Part shown: positions 45,892 through 55,301 of the stretch, in pieces
Position numbering within the stretch: the first letter of the stretch is position 1
Layout of the letters: every line of letters starts with the position of its first letter
Assembly (NCBI RefSeq): GCF_004138205.1
Contig: NZ_RXNQ01000032.1
Span: 248,001-312,000, forward strand
Direction of reading: 5' to 3'
DNA from: Pedobacter sp. SYP-B3415
Lineage (GTDB): Bacteria; Bacteroidota; Bacteroidia; Sphingobacteriales; Sphingobacteriaceae
DNA length: 64,000 nt
Notes under the pieces: model-generated
Told to the model about the DNA's origin: nothing
The model's database searches: none
Seen by the model: the letters and a program-made list of their open reading frames with translations, nothing else
Translations under genes and position numbers: made by a program

Positions 45892-46317
45892 TTATCGCGT
45901 CGGAATAGCGCAATATCCATCGAGATTTTGATAGGCTTTATGCTGTACAACAGTGTAGGCTTGCCGGCTTAAGGCGATATATCTTATGTGAGCGGTTTTG
46001 AATTTCTCTTTTATGCGATAGTTTATTTGATCATCAAAATAGAGATTCAGGGTGTCGTTCCTGAAGCGGTAAAAGAACGGATCTAATCCCTTGATAACAT
46101 TGATACTATCTGACCGATGTCGCGCTTTCTTTTTGTCTTTTGATATGGCCGTCATCTGGTAATCATCTGTCACTCCCCAATTCAGTGAGTTGATGTAGAT
46201 TTTTTCTCCTTTCGATGATGTCAGTTCTACAGTGTTAAATGTATCCTTACGGGATGGTAAACAGCCCGCTGCAAAAATTGCCAACATAATTATTACCAGA
46301 CTATCTTTATTTGCCAT
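45892..46317 (-). CDS. Hypothetical lipoprotein
   Basis: A 141-residue protein with a lipoprotein signal peptide: the hydrophobic run IIMLAIFAAGC has the lipobox FAAGC ending at residue 19. The rest is a small beta-rich domain (KGEKIYINSLNWGVTDDYQM). No family recognised. It follows the PI-PLC-like gene on the same strand, but a strong terminator (46461-46489) separates them, so it is probably not part of that operon. Confidence 0.65.
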   Translation of the reverse strand: MANKDSLVIIMLAIFAAGCLPSRKDTFNTVELTSSKGEKIYINSLNWGVTDDYQMTAISKDKKKARHRSDSINVIKGLDPFFYRFRNDTLNLYFDDQINYRIKEKFKTAHIRYIALSRQAYTVVQHKAYQNLDGYCAIPTR

Positions 46318-46460
46318 CTGACTTCTGATCTTAAGTCCCGTCTTATTATTTATACTACAAGGTAGCCCGGCTCATCCTAATCAGCAAATTCCAAATGCAA
46401 ATCTTACTGTAATCAAAAAAATCGGATATCGCATTTTCAGGCCAGGGATACACAGAAAAT

Positions 46461-46489
46461 AAGAAAGCCGCCTCGTCGGCGGCTTTCTT
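46461..46489 (-). terminator. Terminator at the end of the SusCD/phosphoesterase operon
   Basis: AAGAAAGCCGCC (46461-46472) and GGCGGCTTTCTT (46478-46489) form a perfect 12-bp stem with loop TCGTC. It begins 17 bases after the stop of the PI-PLC-like gene on the minus strand, followed by ATTTTCTG. It marks the end of the leftward locus. Confidence 0.85.
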
Positions 46490-46506
46490 AACCCGGCAGG
46501 TGTGGT

Positions 46507-47457
46507 TTAAAAATTCGTATTAACGATGAGCTGGCTGCGTTCGGCTGTTATGAAATCCAGCGGAATAATGCCAAACTTACCTTTTGTGTTGCTGGTAAAA
46601 AATGTGCTGATCTTTGGATTGATAAAGTTCGAGACGGTGTTGATGTTCGGAATGCCGAAAATTCCGGGCTTGTAGCCGCTGCCATAGTTCACATAAAGCC
46701 GGTTTGAGGCATCGTTCTTTGCCTCGTTCAACAAGGTCTCTACGCGTGTCCATTTGCTGTTCAGATCATCGACTTTGTAATAGTCCTGGATCTTCAGGTT
46801 TGCGTTTGAGTTGCTGATGCTGAACGTCGTGTTATCTGCCCAGCTGGTCGCATCAATTCCTTTTGCACTGCCGGCGCTAAATCTGCGCAAGAGTTTGATC
46901 TTGCCGCGAACTGCGCCCAGGGTAGGTACCGTTACACCAAGATCCCACTTGCTTGCATTTTGTTGTACGTAACTGTCAAAAGTCTGCTCAAATGTGCGCG
47001 TGTTATTTGAAGGGGTATGCTCTTCCTTTACACTCATGATAATGGTTTCGGTCGGATTGCTGTTCAGGAAACTGATACAGGCGTTCAGAACATCATTAAA
47101 GTTCAGATTCTGATAAATGGCGCCATGGTGAATTGTAAACGCATTGTCTATATGCCTGCAGCGGATGTCCAGGTAACGTACACCGGCATTCAACTGTGCG
47201 GCAATACTGAGCGTCTGGCATTTGGCCGTTCCGCCGATCGGCTCCTGCGTTGCACCGGAGTCATGCGTTCCGGGAATAGACAGACCTGCAATGGTCACGG
47301 TATTGGGCAGACCGCCCATCCAGTTGTTCAGGGCGACGGCTGCGGTAGTGGCGCCAGACTTGCTAGTGCCTGATGAGAGCTGCTCAACGCCATTTTTTTT
47401 ACATGCTGCAAGCAGAAGCACGCAGAGAACAATCAGGGGAGATTTTAATTTTTTCAT
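46507..47457 (-). CDS. PI-PLC-like phosphodiesterase lipoprotein
   Basis: Phosphatidylinositol-specific phospholipase C X-domain protein of 316 residues. The lipobox is LLAAC near residue 19. The catalytic histidines are in SIPGTHDSGAT near residues 62-72 and FTIHHGAIY near residues 108-116. Conserved LDIRCRHID and IIMSVKEEH segments fit bacterial PI-PLC, which cleaves PI to diacylglycerol and inositol phosphate without calcium. It is the last gene of the sigma-FecR-SusC-SusD locus, so the enzyme probably acts at the outer surface or in the periplasm to feed that SusCD pair. Confidence 0.88.
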   Translation of the reverse strand: MKKLKSPLIVLCVLLLAACKKNGVEQLSSGTSKSGATTAAVALNNWMGGLPNTVTIAGLSIPGTHDSGATQEPIGGTAKCQTLSIAAQLNAGVRYLDIRCRHIDNAFTIHHGAIYQNLNFNDVLNACISFLNSNPTETIIMSVKEEHTPSNNTRTFEQTFDSYVQQNASKWDLGVTVPTLGAVRGKIKLLRRFSAGSAKGIDATSWADNTTFSISNSNANLKIQDYYKVDDLNSKWTRVETLLNEAKNDASNRLYVNYGSGYKPGIFGIPNINTVSNFINPKISTFFTSNTKGKFGIIPLDFITAERSQLIVNTNF

Positions 47458-47491
47458 TGTTTTTTTAGGGTTTATTTAGGTTGGTGCCGGG

Positions 47492-49357
47492 CTATTTCGA
47501 TTTAGGTTTCAATGACAGGGATTTCAAGATTTTGTGAAATATTTCATTGTTTGGATAAGTTCCGGTAAACGCAGCAGCTCCGGGGCCGTATGCAAATACT
47601 GGAACCATGATGTTTGTATGGTCGTTCGTGCTGAAAGCGCCTCTGATCATGCCTTTGGCTGGGTCAGTATCAAGTAGTGAGAGTCCTCCGGTTTCATGGT
47701 CGGCGGTTACAATTACAAGGGTTTCTTTGTTGGTATCCGCAAAGCGCAATGCCGCTTCGACGGCGAGGTCAAAATCATGAAGTTCGGTTACCAGGAAAGG
47801 CAGGTCATTGGCGTGGCCGCCATGATCGATCTGTGCTCCTTCGGCCATAATGAAAAAGCCTGCTTTGTTCTGGCTCAGGGAGGCAACAGTCTTCTGCAAT
47901 GCCTGTCGCAACAGATCTGTCCGCCCTTTTAATACTGGCCTTGTAGCGCTGTCAGGAAGCAGGACGAGCTGTCTCCTTTCAGGCTTTGTACTCATTTTGT
48001 CTATCGCGTCAACGGTGTCAAACCCTTTCTCGTGAAGTCTTGCCGGCAGGGCTGCGTTCGATCCCGTACTAAAGCTTTTTTGGTTAGAGCCAATAAGGAT
48101 CTGTGCTTTGCTGTTTGCAAGATCGGCTGCTATGGCCTGGCTCATGGAGCGCTCAGGCTGATGGGCATAAAAGCAGGCAGGCGTAGCATCGGTAATATCG
48201 CCGGTGCTGATGATACCGCTTTTGAAACCCCATCCCGCGAGGGTATCTACGAGATTGGTCATCGGTTTCTTTGCCGGATCGACGCCGATAAAGCGGTTAT
48301 TCGTCTTTGTGCCTGTGGCAAGCGCTGTTGCACCGGCTGCCGAGTCGGTGTTTCCCGCATCGGCGGCACTTGTCTGGGCGAAGCCGATATGGGGAATCTG
48401 CAGGATATTCAGTGTGCCATGGTTTGCCATTGCTGCGGCGTGAATCTGTGCCAGCCCCATGCCATCGCCAATCAGCAAGATTACGTTTTTGGGCGCTTTT
48501 GTTATATATCCTGCATCACCCGCAGGGGTATAAACCGGCTGCGCTGTAGCCCGGGTATAGGTTTGTTTGGCAGCATTTGCATAAAACTGCTGCAGCGCGG
48601 CGGGTTGGTCAGTATTGATCCAGTCGGCTCCAAGCCGTTCAAGTACGATCCAGGTATTGGGGCTGTCTTGCGTAGCCCAAAAGCGAAACGGCTTGTTTTG
48701 ACCATGCGCTTTCGAAATGACCGCACGCAGTTTTGCCTCATCTTCACCGGTAGGGTTTCCTTTTCCGTTCCAGATAGTGTAGGCTTTCAGGTCATCGCTG
48801 ATCATTGCAATGCGCTCGAGCTGGCCTGGGGTATAGGTCAGCTGCGGCCTGCCGTCAAAAGAAAGCGATTTTGGAAATTGGCCGAATTCAGCAGGAGGGG
48901 GCATGTTGCCGCTGATAACAATGCGGATTGCCCGGGGATTACGCGAGGCATCGAAGGTATCTTCAAATGCGTTCAGTTCCCTGATCAATACCGGAAGGAC
49001 CTCGCGGTAATCTTGTTTTAAATCAATCACGAGCTGCAGCTTCCAATCCTGACGCGGGTACGGCCTGTTGTTGTTTGCCTTGTAGATTTCTGCCAGCGGA
49101 TTGAGGTAAAGTTGCTTCAACGTTCGCGACGTTTCGATCTCACTCGCTTCATGCGCTACAAAAAGCTGCCCGGAACGAAGAAAGATGTCGGCCTCGATTG
49201 ATCCCATGCCCGCGTTATAAGCGGTTTTGAGCGGCACAGCCTGTTTGTAGTCGTTATGGCTATGCCCATGGTTCGCATGTAAAGCAACCTGTCCGAAGAC
49301 AGGTTGCAATACCAGTAAAGTGCCGCTGAGCAGCAGAATAAAAATGTTCTTTACCAT
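47492..49357 (-). CDS. Fusion of a phosphodiesterase-like domain and alkaline phosphatase
   Basis: A 621-residue exported protein with two enzymatic domains. After the signal peptide (ends near FGQ, residue 23), residues about 27-270 resemble a PI-PLC/GDPD-type TIM barrel: HGHSHNDYKQAVPLKTAYN and IEADIFLRSGQLFVAHE at the start, and a WINTDQP segment near the end. Residues about 280-621 are alkaline phosphatase: NVILLIGDGMGLAQ, the nucleophile Ser in NTDSAAGATALATG near residue 341, IDHGGHANDLP, and TADHETGGLS. One polypeptide could cut a phosphodiester and then release the phosphate. Its ATG overlaps the susD stop by 7 bases (ATGGTAA). Confidence 0.88.
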   Translation of the reverse strand: MVKNIFILLLSGTLLVLQPVFGQVALHANHGHSHNDYKQAVPLKTAYNAGMGSIEADIFLRSGQLFVAHEASEIETSRTLKQLYLNPLAEIYKANNNRPYPRQDWKLQLVIDLKQDYREVLPVLIRELNAFEDTFDASRNPRAIRIVISGNMPPPAEFGQFPKSLSFDGRPQLTYTPGQLERIAMISDDLKAYTIWNGKGNPTGEDEAKLRAVISKAHGQNKPFRFWATQDSPNTWIVLERLGADWINTDQPAALQQFYANAAKQTYTRATAQPVYTPAGDAGYITKAPKNVILLIGDGMGLAQIHAAAMANHGTLNILQIPHIGFAQTSAADAGNTDSAAGATALATGTKTNNRFIGVDPAKKPMTNLVDTLAGWGFKSGIISTGDITDATPACFYAHQPERSMSQAIAADLANSKAQILIGSNQKSFSTGSNAALPARLHEKGFDTVDAIDKMSTKPERRQLVLLPDSATRPVLKGRTDLLRQALQKTVASLSQNKAGFFIMAEGAQIDHGGHANDLPFLVTELHDFDLAVEAALRFADTNKETLVIVTADHETGGLSLLDTDPAKGMIRGAFSTNDHTNIMVPVFAYGPGAAAFTGTYPNNEIFHKILKSLSLKPKSK

Positions 49358-50868
49358 CCCGGATTTTGTTTGATAACTCCTGCGCCATTATCTATCTCTT
49401 TCTGAGGCACCGCCCATACATCATGTATGTTTGGATCAAAGGTTCTTGCAGGCCAGATCACGTTGTTATTTGAATCGTGCAGGGGTTTCGCATAGGTGGC
49501 TTGCGCATCGCCCCATCTTACCAGGTCCCGGTGACGGTCTGCCCACTCTCCGGCAAGCTCGTTCCGGCGTTCGCGTTTCAAATCGGAAATGGTCATGCCG
49601 GATTTTGGCTGAAGTTTGGCGCGTTGTCTGATCTTGTTGAGTTCCGCATCACCGGCACCTGCGCCCGAAATGTTGATGGCAGCTTCAGCCTTGATCAATA
49701 GTACCTCTGCAAAACGCATCAACGGTACGTTCAGATCCGTTGTCCCGTTATCGCCGTTCGGGTTAACATGTGAAGGAATCGGGTTTGCCCAGGAGAAGGG
49801 CTCCATGTATTTCTTAAACTGATAGTCTGAAGTGGCCCCGGCATCTTTCGTAAAGCTGCGCTCCTGGCCGAAGAACATAAATTTATCTCCTGTTTTCAGG
49901 ATGGTTGCTTCGCGGCGCTGATCTCCGGCCTCAAAAGAATCGTAAAGTTCTTTGGTCGGAAGATAGTAGCCCCAGCCATTGTATATTCCCCAGGCTTTGT
50001 TGGTGAGCATAACACCCGGAAGTTTACTTCCCCAGCCGGTTCCGCCACCGTTTGGCGTACATACTACAGACCAGATGTATTCTTTCGACCAGTTGTTTGC
50101 TGCTTTAAAGACATCGGTGAAATTATCCAGCAGCTGGTGCTGTCCGGAATTGATAACCATGTCTGCATACTTTGCAGCGTTGGCGTAATCTTTCCTGTAG
50201 AGATATACCTTTGAAAGATATGCCCATGCTGCGGTTTTGTGCGCCTTTCCATAGTCCGTAGCTTTCATCTCAGAAAAGTTGGGCAGATTCTCCGCCGCTT
50301 TCAGGAAGAGGGAAATGATGTAATCGTAATTTTCGTTCACATCTTTTGCGCGGGGTACGGGCACTGCGGGGTCGGCATCAGGTGTAACAATCGGCACGCC
50401 GGCTTTCTGATTGCCATAATTTGCCGCAAGCTGAAAATAAACCAGACCGGCATTGAAATAGGCGTCGCCGATGATATGTTTTTTTAGGCCTTCGTCCATC
50501 TGGATGCCGGGTACATTGCTGATGATGTCATTTGCGCGCTTGATTACGGCATACCGCATACTCCACTGGCTCTCTGTATAACCGCCGCCGATGTAGTTCT
50601 TATTGAAGTCTTTGATGTTGTCAGCCTCAGGCTTGTTTCGGCCGGTCACCATATCGTCGCTGGCATTGATAAACCAGAACATACCGCGGCCATAAAAATT
50701 TTCATCATTGTAGTTTTCATACATACCGGCTTCTGCCTTCAACGCATCTTCTTTCGTTTTCCAGAAGTTTCCTGCAGAAGGGGAACCTTCTGGCGCAATA
50801 TCGAGTTGTTTGGTGCATGCGCCGAGCGCAACAAGTGCGCATGCGAGATATTTTAGGGTGGTTTTCAT
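49351..50868 (-). CDS. SusD/RagB-family substrate-binding lipoprotein
   Basis: Outer-membrane surface lipoprotein that lids the SusC channel. The lipobox LGAC (in LVALGACTKQLDI) lies near residue 18. TPR-like helices make up most of the 505 residues; conserved elements include EAGMYENYN, NDIISNVPG and the C-terminal SusD segment LMRFAEVLLIKAEAAIN. It closes with the WGDAQ and VIWPARTFDPN region common in RagB proteins. It starts 13 bases after susC and overlaps the phosphatase gene, so the three are translated in series. Confidence 0.94.
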   Translation of the reverse strand: MKTTLKYLACALVALGACTKQLDIAPEGSPSAGNFWKTKEDALKAEAGMYENYNDENFYGRGMFWFINASDDMVTGRNKPEADNIKDFNKNYIGGGYTESQWSMRYAVIKRANDIISNVPGIQMDEGLKKHIIGDAYFNAGLVYFQLAANYGNQKAGVPIVTPDADPAVPVPRAKDVNENYDYIISLFLKAAENLPNFSEMKATDYGKAHKTAAWAYLSKVYLYRKDYANAAKYADMVINSGQHQLLDNFTDVFKAANNWSKEYIWSVVCTPNGGGTGWGSKLPGVMLTNKAWGIYNGWGYYLPTKELYDSFEAGDQRREATILKTGDKFMFFGQERSFTKDAGATSDYQFKKYMEPFSWANPIPSHVNPNGDNGTTDLNVPLMRFAEVLLIKAEAAINISGAGAGDAELNKIRQRAKLQPKSGMTISDLKRERRNELAGEWADRHRDLVRWGDAQATYAKPLHDSNNNVIWPARTFDPNIHDVWAVPQKEIDNGAGVIKQNPGW

Positions 50869-50881
50869 GTGTCCTGTGTAA

Positions 50882-53800
50882 TTAAAGAGTTAAACTGAGT
50901 CCGAAAATGAAGCTGCGGGCTTGTGGGTAACGCCCAACGTCAAGGCCATTGTTGTCCATGCCGATTTCGGGGTCAAAGCCAGAGTAATTTGTGAATGTAA
51001 ACAGGTTGTTCGCGGTAGCATAGATACGCAGCGGACCGGTTTTTAGCCTGCTCATCAGTGATTTAGGTAAGGTATATCCGAGGGTTACGTTTCTTACGCG
51101 CAGGTAAGAACCATCTTCGATATAAAAATCGGAAGCATTAAAGTTTCCATTGGCATCTGAAGTTGATATGATCGGAACGCTTCCGCCCGGGTTTTGGGGA
51201 GACCAGGCATCCAGAATGCCTGATAGCTTATTGTAAGACGGACCGCTTGCGCTATAGGTAGTTCGTTTTACCGCATTAAACAGTTCATTGCCCTGAACAC
51301 CCTGGAAGAAGATATTAAAATCGAAGTTTCTGTATCCGGCATTAAAGCTCAGGCCGTACGAGAAATCAGGATAAGCGCTTCCGGCGAAGTAACGGTCGCG
51401 GCTGTCAATAGTGCCGTTGCCGTCAAGATCTGCGAAGCGGAAATCGCCTGGTTTTGCGTTTGGTTGGATTTTTTTGCCAGTGGCATTTACGTGACTGTCT
51501 ACCTCGGCCTGGTTCTGGAATATGCCCTGGGTTTTCAGTACGTAATAACTGTAGAGTGGCTGCCCTACGCTGATCATTAAAGGAGCAAGTTCGTTACGAA
51601 AATTTGTTCCGACAGCGATATTCTGCATGCCTGGTGCAAGCTCTTCTACCTTGTTTGTCAGTTTCGTTAGTGTTGCGTTAAAGCCATAAGTGAATGGACG
51701 GTCTTTGCTGCTGTTATAATTGATGCCAAGTTCAATGCCGCGGTCTTTTACAATGCCTGCGTTGATTGTCTGCGTGCCTAACCCGGCGGTGCCCGGAAGC
51801 GTACGCGTAAGGATCATTTTATCGGTTTCTTTGATAAAGTAGTCTGCAACAATATTCAGTCTGCCGAACAAGCCGATATCAAGGCCAATGTTTGTTTGCT
51901 GCGACTCGGCCCAGGTCAGGTTCCGGTTTGCTAAAACTGTCTGCACATACCCTGTTTGCAGGGCCGGATTCTGACCAAAATAACTCTGCGTGGCCACCAG
52001 GAGCGGGTTAACTGCAGATGGAGACAAACTGCCAAGGTTACCCAATACGCCGTAACTTCCACGAAGTTTCAGTTCACTTAACCAGGTTTGCTCAGCAAGG
52101 AAACTTTCTTTATTGATTGCCCAGCCAGCTGAAACCGATCCGTAATTTCTGAATCTGTTCTCTTTTGTCAGCATCGACGATCCATCGCGGCGACCGATGA
52201 GTGAAAGTAGATATTTCTCTTTGTAATTGTAGTTTGCACGAAGAAAGAGGGACGAGAGCGCTTTCGAATCAAAATAACTTGATGATGGCTGAATGATTGT
52301 TGCGTTGACGAGATACCTGTACTGGGCCGACTCATCATCGAATCCAGAGCCTGAGGCAATGAGGCCGTTGCCTTTGGTCTGCTGGTAGGTATAACCGCCG
52401 GTAAAATCGAGACCATGGTCGCCAACGGTGGTGTTGTAATTTAACACCTGCTCTGCCAGAATATCGTTTGACTGATCGGCACGCTCAACAAGGCTGTTGC
52501 TCAATACAGGCTTACCAACTTCGGGACGTTTGGGTGTAAAGCTCCTGTACTGTGAAGAATTCCGGGTAAAGCTGAAGTTCGACCTGAAGGTAAGGCCTGG
52601 TGCGAGTTTAAGTGTGGCGTATGGATTGACCACCAGTACGTGTACCGGATTGTTGATGTCGATCCGCATCAACTCTGCGACGGGGTTTACGATATCGCCA
52701 TAGTCGCCGGCATACTGGCCGCCGGGCAAACCGGCGAAACTTCCATCCGCATTGTAGGGCGTACCATTTGTCGGGTAATAAATTGCAGAGAGCAATGCGC
52801 CCGTATAGTCGCTGCTCGTATTGGCACCATTACCATTTGTATTGCTGTAGGCAAGGTTTTCACCTATCTTCAGCCAGGAGGTAACTTCGTGTTCGGTATT
52901 GATTCTGAAATTGTACCGCTCTGAGCGTGTGTTCAGCAGAATACCTTCGGCTGTGCGGTAGTTGAAACTCAGGTAGTAGTTTGATTTTTCGCTGCCGCCG
53001 TTAATAGCCGCATTATAATCCTGAAGCAAACCTGTTCTGAATACTTCGTCCATCCAGTTTGTGCGCGTGATCTGGCCGTCGGGAAATTTAGTCGCATCGA
53101 ATGCCGGCAACAACGTGGTCCGGCCATTCTGAGCGGCAGTAGCAGCAACAGCAGCGCGTTCCTGGGCATTCAACGGATCAAGCGTCTTCCAAACAGATTG
53201 TTGGCCGACCTTTGCATCAAACGTGATCTGCATTTTACCGCGTTTCCCTTTTTTTGTGGTAACAAGCACAACGCCTCCAGATGCACGGGCGCCGTAAATG
53301 GCGGCAGCGGCATCTTTCAGGACTGAAATAGACTCGATGTCGTTTGGATTAAGCTGCGGTGTGCCGGGATATATTGAGCCGTCGACCACATACAGGACAC
53401 TCTCGCCGTTGATGCCGCCAAGTCCGCGGATATTTACGCGCGGTAACGAGGTCGGGTCACCACCTTCGTTGGTCACGATAACGCCCGGCGATTTCCCAGC
53501 CAGAACTTCGCCTACGCTATTCAGGGAACGCGATGACAATTTGTCAAGAGCAACTTGTCCGACGGCGCCCGTCAGGCTTTCCTTCTTCTGTGTTCCATAA
53601 CCCACAACAACGACATCGGCAAGGTTAGACTGTTCGGTGCTCAGCGACACGTTGATCGTTTCACTCGTTCCTACACGCACTTCCCGTGTTTTGTAACCAA
53701 TCATCGAGAACGAAAGCACGGCGTTGTCATTGGCTTCAATGCGGTAATTTCCGTTTGCGTCGGTAACCGTTCCGCTTTGTGTGCCTACCACTTTTACCGA

Positions 53801-54229
53801 TACGCCCGGCATGGCAGCGCCGGTGGTATCAGTTACATTTCCGGTAATGATTCTGTCGGCTTTGACCCGGGTAACTGGCTCCAGAATAACATGGATGCCT
53901 TTTTCGGTTGCATTTAAGCCGAGTTTATCGAGCAGGGAACGTACCGGCTCCTGTCTGAAATCTGCGTTCATAAGTGCGCTTTTCCCCAGCAGCAGATCGG
54001 GGTTATAAACAAAGCGGAAGCCGGTACGCTGTTCCACTTCTGAAATAATTTCCGTTAGTTTCTTTCCCTTACTGATGCGGATACTAACGGTGCTTCTGTC
54101 GAGTTTTTGGGCCATCGTTTTCGAGGCAAACAAAGAGCTGCAGAAGAGGCAGAGGACGGCAAAGGTTAATGCCGGGTACTTCATAACCCTGCAAAAAGCT
54201 GTTGTCGTACTGACTGATGTTGTTTTCAT
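50882..54229 (-). CDS. SusC/RagA TonB-dependent transporter with signalling STN domain
   Basis: Outer-membrane TonB-dependent channel of 1115 residues from the start at 54229 (MKTTSVSTTTAFCR); the frame is open further upstream, but that would run into fecR. A signal peptide to about 41 is followed by an STN domain (about 48-115, VSIRISKGKKLTEIISEVE), a carboxypeptidase-regulatory-like domain (about 128-200, ITGNVTDTTGAAMPGVSV), the plug (VVVGYGTQKKESLTGAV near 205) and a beta-barrel ending SFIFGLSLTL. The STN domain marks it as a transducer to the adjacent FecR. It should import the product of the phosphoesterases downstream. Confidence 0.95.
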   Translation of the reverse strand: MKTTSVSTTTAFCRVMKYPALTFAVLCLFCSSLFASKTMAQKLDRSTVSIRISKGKKLTEIISEVEQRTGFRFVYNPDLLLGKSALMNADFRQEPVRSLLDKLGLNATEKGIHVILEPVTRVKADRIITGNVTDTTGAAMPGVSVKVVGTQSGTVTDANGNYRIEANDNAVLSFSMIGYKTREVRVGTSETINVSLSTEQSNLADVVVVGYGTQKKESLTGAVGQVALDKLSSRSLNSVGEVLAGKSPGVIVTNEGGDPTSLPRVNIRGLGGINGESVLYVVDGSIYPGTPQLNPNDIESISVLKDAAAAIYGARASGGVVLVTTKKGKRGKMQITFDAKVGQQSVWKTLDPLNAQERAAVAATAAQNGRTTLLPAFDATKFPDGQITRTNWMDEVFRTGLLQDYNAAINGGSEKSNYYLSFNYRTAEGILLNTRSERYNFRINTEHEVTSWLKIGENLAYSNTNGNGANTSSDYTGALLSAIYYPTNGTPYNADGSFAGLPGGQYAGDYGDIVNPVAELMRIDINNPVHVLVVNPYATLKLAPGLTFRSNFSFTRNSSQYRSFTPKRPEVGKPVLSNSLVERADQSNDILAEQVLNYNTTVGDHGLDFTGGYTYQQTKGNGLIASGSGFDDESAQYRYLVNATIIQPSSSYFDSKALSSLFLRANYNYKEKYLLSLIGRRDGSSMLTKENRFRNYGSVSAGWAINKESFLAEQTWLSELKLRGSYGVLGNLGSLSPSAVNPLLVATQSYFGQNPALQTGYVQTVLANRNLTWAESQQTNIGLDIGLFGRLNIVADYFIKETDKMILTRTLPGTAGLGTQTINAGIVKDRGIELGINYNSSKDRPFTYGFNATLTKLTNKVEELAPGMQNIAVGTNFRNELAPLMISVGQPLYSYYVLKTQGIFQNQAEVDSHVNATGKKIQPNAKPGDFRFADLDGNGTIDSRDRYFAGSAYPDFSYGLSFNAGYRNFDFNIFFQGVQGNELFNAVKRTTYSASGPSYNKLSGILDAWSPQNPGGSVPIISTSDANGNFNASDFYIEDGSYLRVRNVTLGYTLPKSLMSRLKTGPLRIYATANNLFTFTNYSGFDPEIGMDNNGLDVGRYPQARSFIFGLSLTL

Positions 54230-54294
54230 TGTTGTTTGATTTTCTTGGATAATAATTAGCAATAGTTTTTTGGTGTCGGGATGTCGTTTCCGGT

Positions 54295-55233
54295 CTAACG
54301 GTAGATTTGAAATGAAGCAGGATCGGGGCCCGGTTTGAAACGAATGTGGTGCAGGCGGCACAAAATATCGAGGATGTCTTCCAGCGACTGGGCGCTGTTG
54401 AAGCTTGCCGTACACCTGAGGTGTGAAAGCTGTTCGTCAGCCAGTGTTATCCTGATGTTGTAGGCATACCCCAGCTCACTTATCACATCGGCTAGAGATG
54501 ATGCTGAAAAAGATATTTGTATGCTTCGCACCTGTTGCAGCTGTGTCACAGAGGCCTTTGCGGTTTTATAGTCGTAACTTAATTGCTGACCACGGGTCAG
54601 TATTCCGAGCAGGCGGCCATTCCGGCTCACCGCTACCTTGCCCGTGCTGACTTCAACCTGCGCGGGGCCATCGCCTGCCTGGTTACGAACGCTGAATGAT
54701 GTGCCTAAAACCCTGATGCTGAGGCCCGAACCAGCCTCGACAATGAACGGACGCCGACTGTCATGTTTGACATTGAAAAAGGCTTCACCCTTGCTCAGCC
54801 TTACCCGTCTGAATTTTTTTGTGTTTGTCGCATAGTCGATGCTGCTTTGCGCACCGAGTTCAACCTGCGATCCGTCAGCAAGGCGCAGCGTATCCGGCGC
54901 TGCAACTTTTGACAGTTGTGTTGCTTTGGTAGATTTCAGGTTTGCAGGCTGTAAAAGCTGGTAGGCCCCGAAAACAGTTCCTGCGATCAGTATGGCTACC
55001 GCTGCGCGAAACCACCGTTGCCCGGCCACCCGTCGCTCCGGCGGTTCCTTTATCATGGCGCGCTGTAAATTCAGAAACATCTGTTTCCCGATCTCCTCTT
55101 TCTGGCCGGGGGAGGGGCCGGGCATTCCGGTTTCCAGTCCTTTGAACCATTGTTCAACGTGACTGGCTTCGGCTGGGCTGGCTTCGCCGCTCAGGTATTT
55201 TGTGAGCAGCTCTTTCGCTTGTTTTTCGGTCAT
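54295..55233 (-). CDS. FecR-family anti-sigma factor
   Basis: Inner-membrane anti-sigma factor of 312 residues. The N-terminal cytoplasmic region MTEKQAKELLTKYLSGEASP binds the sigma factor. One membrane span (AAVAILIAGTVFGAYQLL) lies near residues 80-97. The periplasmic FecR domain includes DTLRLADGSQVELGAQSSI and KGEAFFNVKHD. The C-terminal DUF4974 part (ISFSASSLADVISELG) contacts the SusC STN domain. The start at 55233 is preferred; an ATG at 55248 adds five residues. It lies between the sigma gene (about 70 bases away) and susC (65 bases). Confidence 0.93.
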   Translation of the reverse strand: MTEKQAKELLTKYLSGEASPAEASHVEQWFKGLETGMPGPSPGQKEEIGKQMFLNLQRAMIKEPPERRVAGQRWFRAAVAILIAGTVFGAYQLLQPANLKSTKATQLSKVAAPDTLRLADGSQVELGAQSSIDYATNTKKFRRVRLSKGEAFFNVKHDSRRPFIVEAGSGLSIRVLGTSFSVRNQAGDGPAQVEVSTGKVAVSRNGRLLGILTRGQQLSYDYKTAKASVTQLQQVRSIQISFSASSLADVISELGYAYNIRITLADEQLSHLRCTASFNSAQSLEDILDILCRLHHIRFKPGPDPASFQIYR

Positions 55234-55301
55234 TTGTAAACATGTCAATCTAAACTGACGGGAGTACCAACCAAGCCTGTTAAGAGTATATGAAGGTTAT
55301 G

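Noticed and set aside
43129..46506. Integration of a genomic island at the 3' end of tRNA-Glu.
   Set aside because: I found no second copy of the tRNA-Glu 3' end in the following 3 kb and no integrase gene, so site-specific integration is not supported despite the AT-rich content.
48032..49021. A 329-codon open frame antisense to the phosphodiesterase/phosphatase fusion gene.
   Set aside because: It is a frame shadow of a GC-biased true gene with clear catalytic motifs on the opposite strand; its own translation shows no domain. Similar antisense frames at 8215-8934, 26477-27178 and 31913-32710 are rejected for the same reason.
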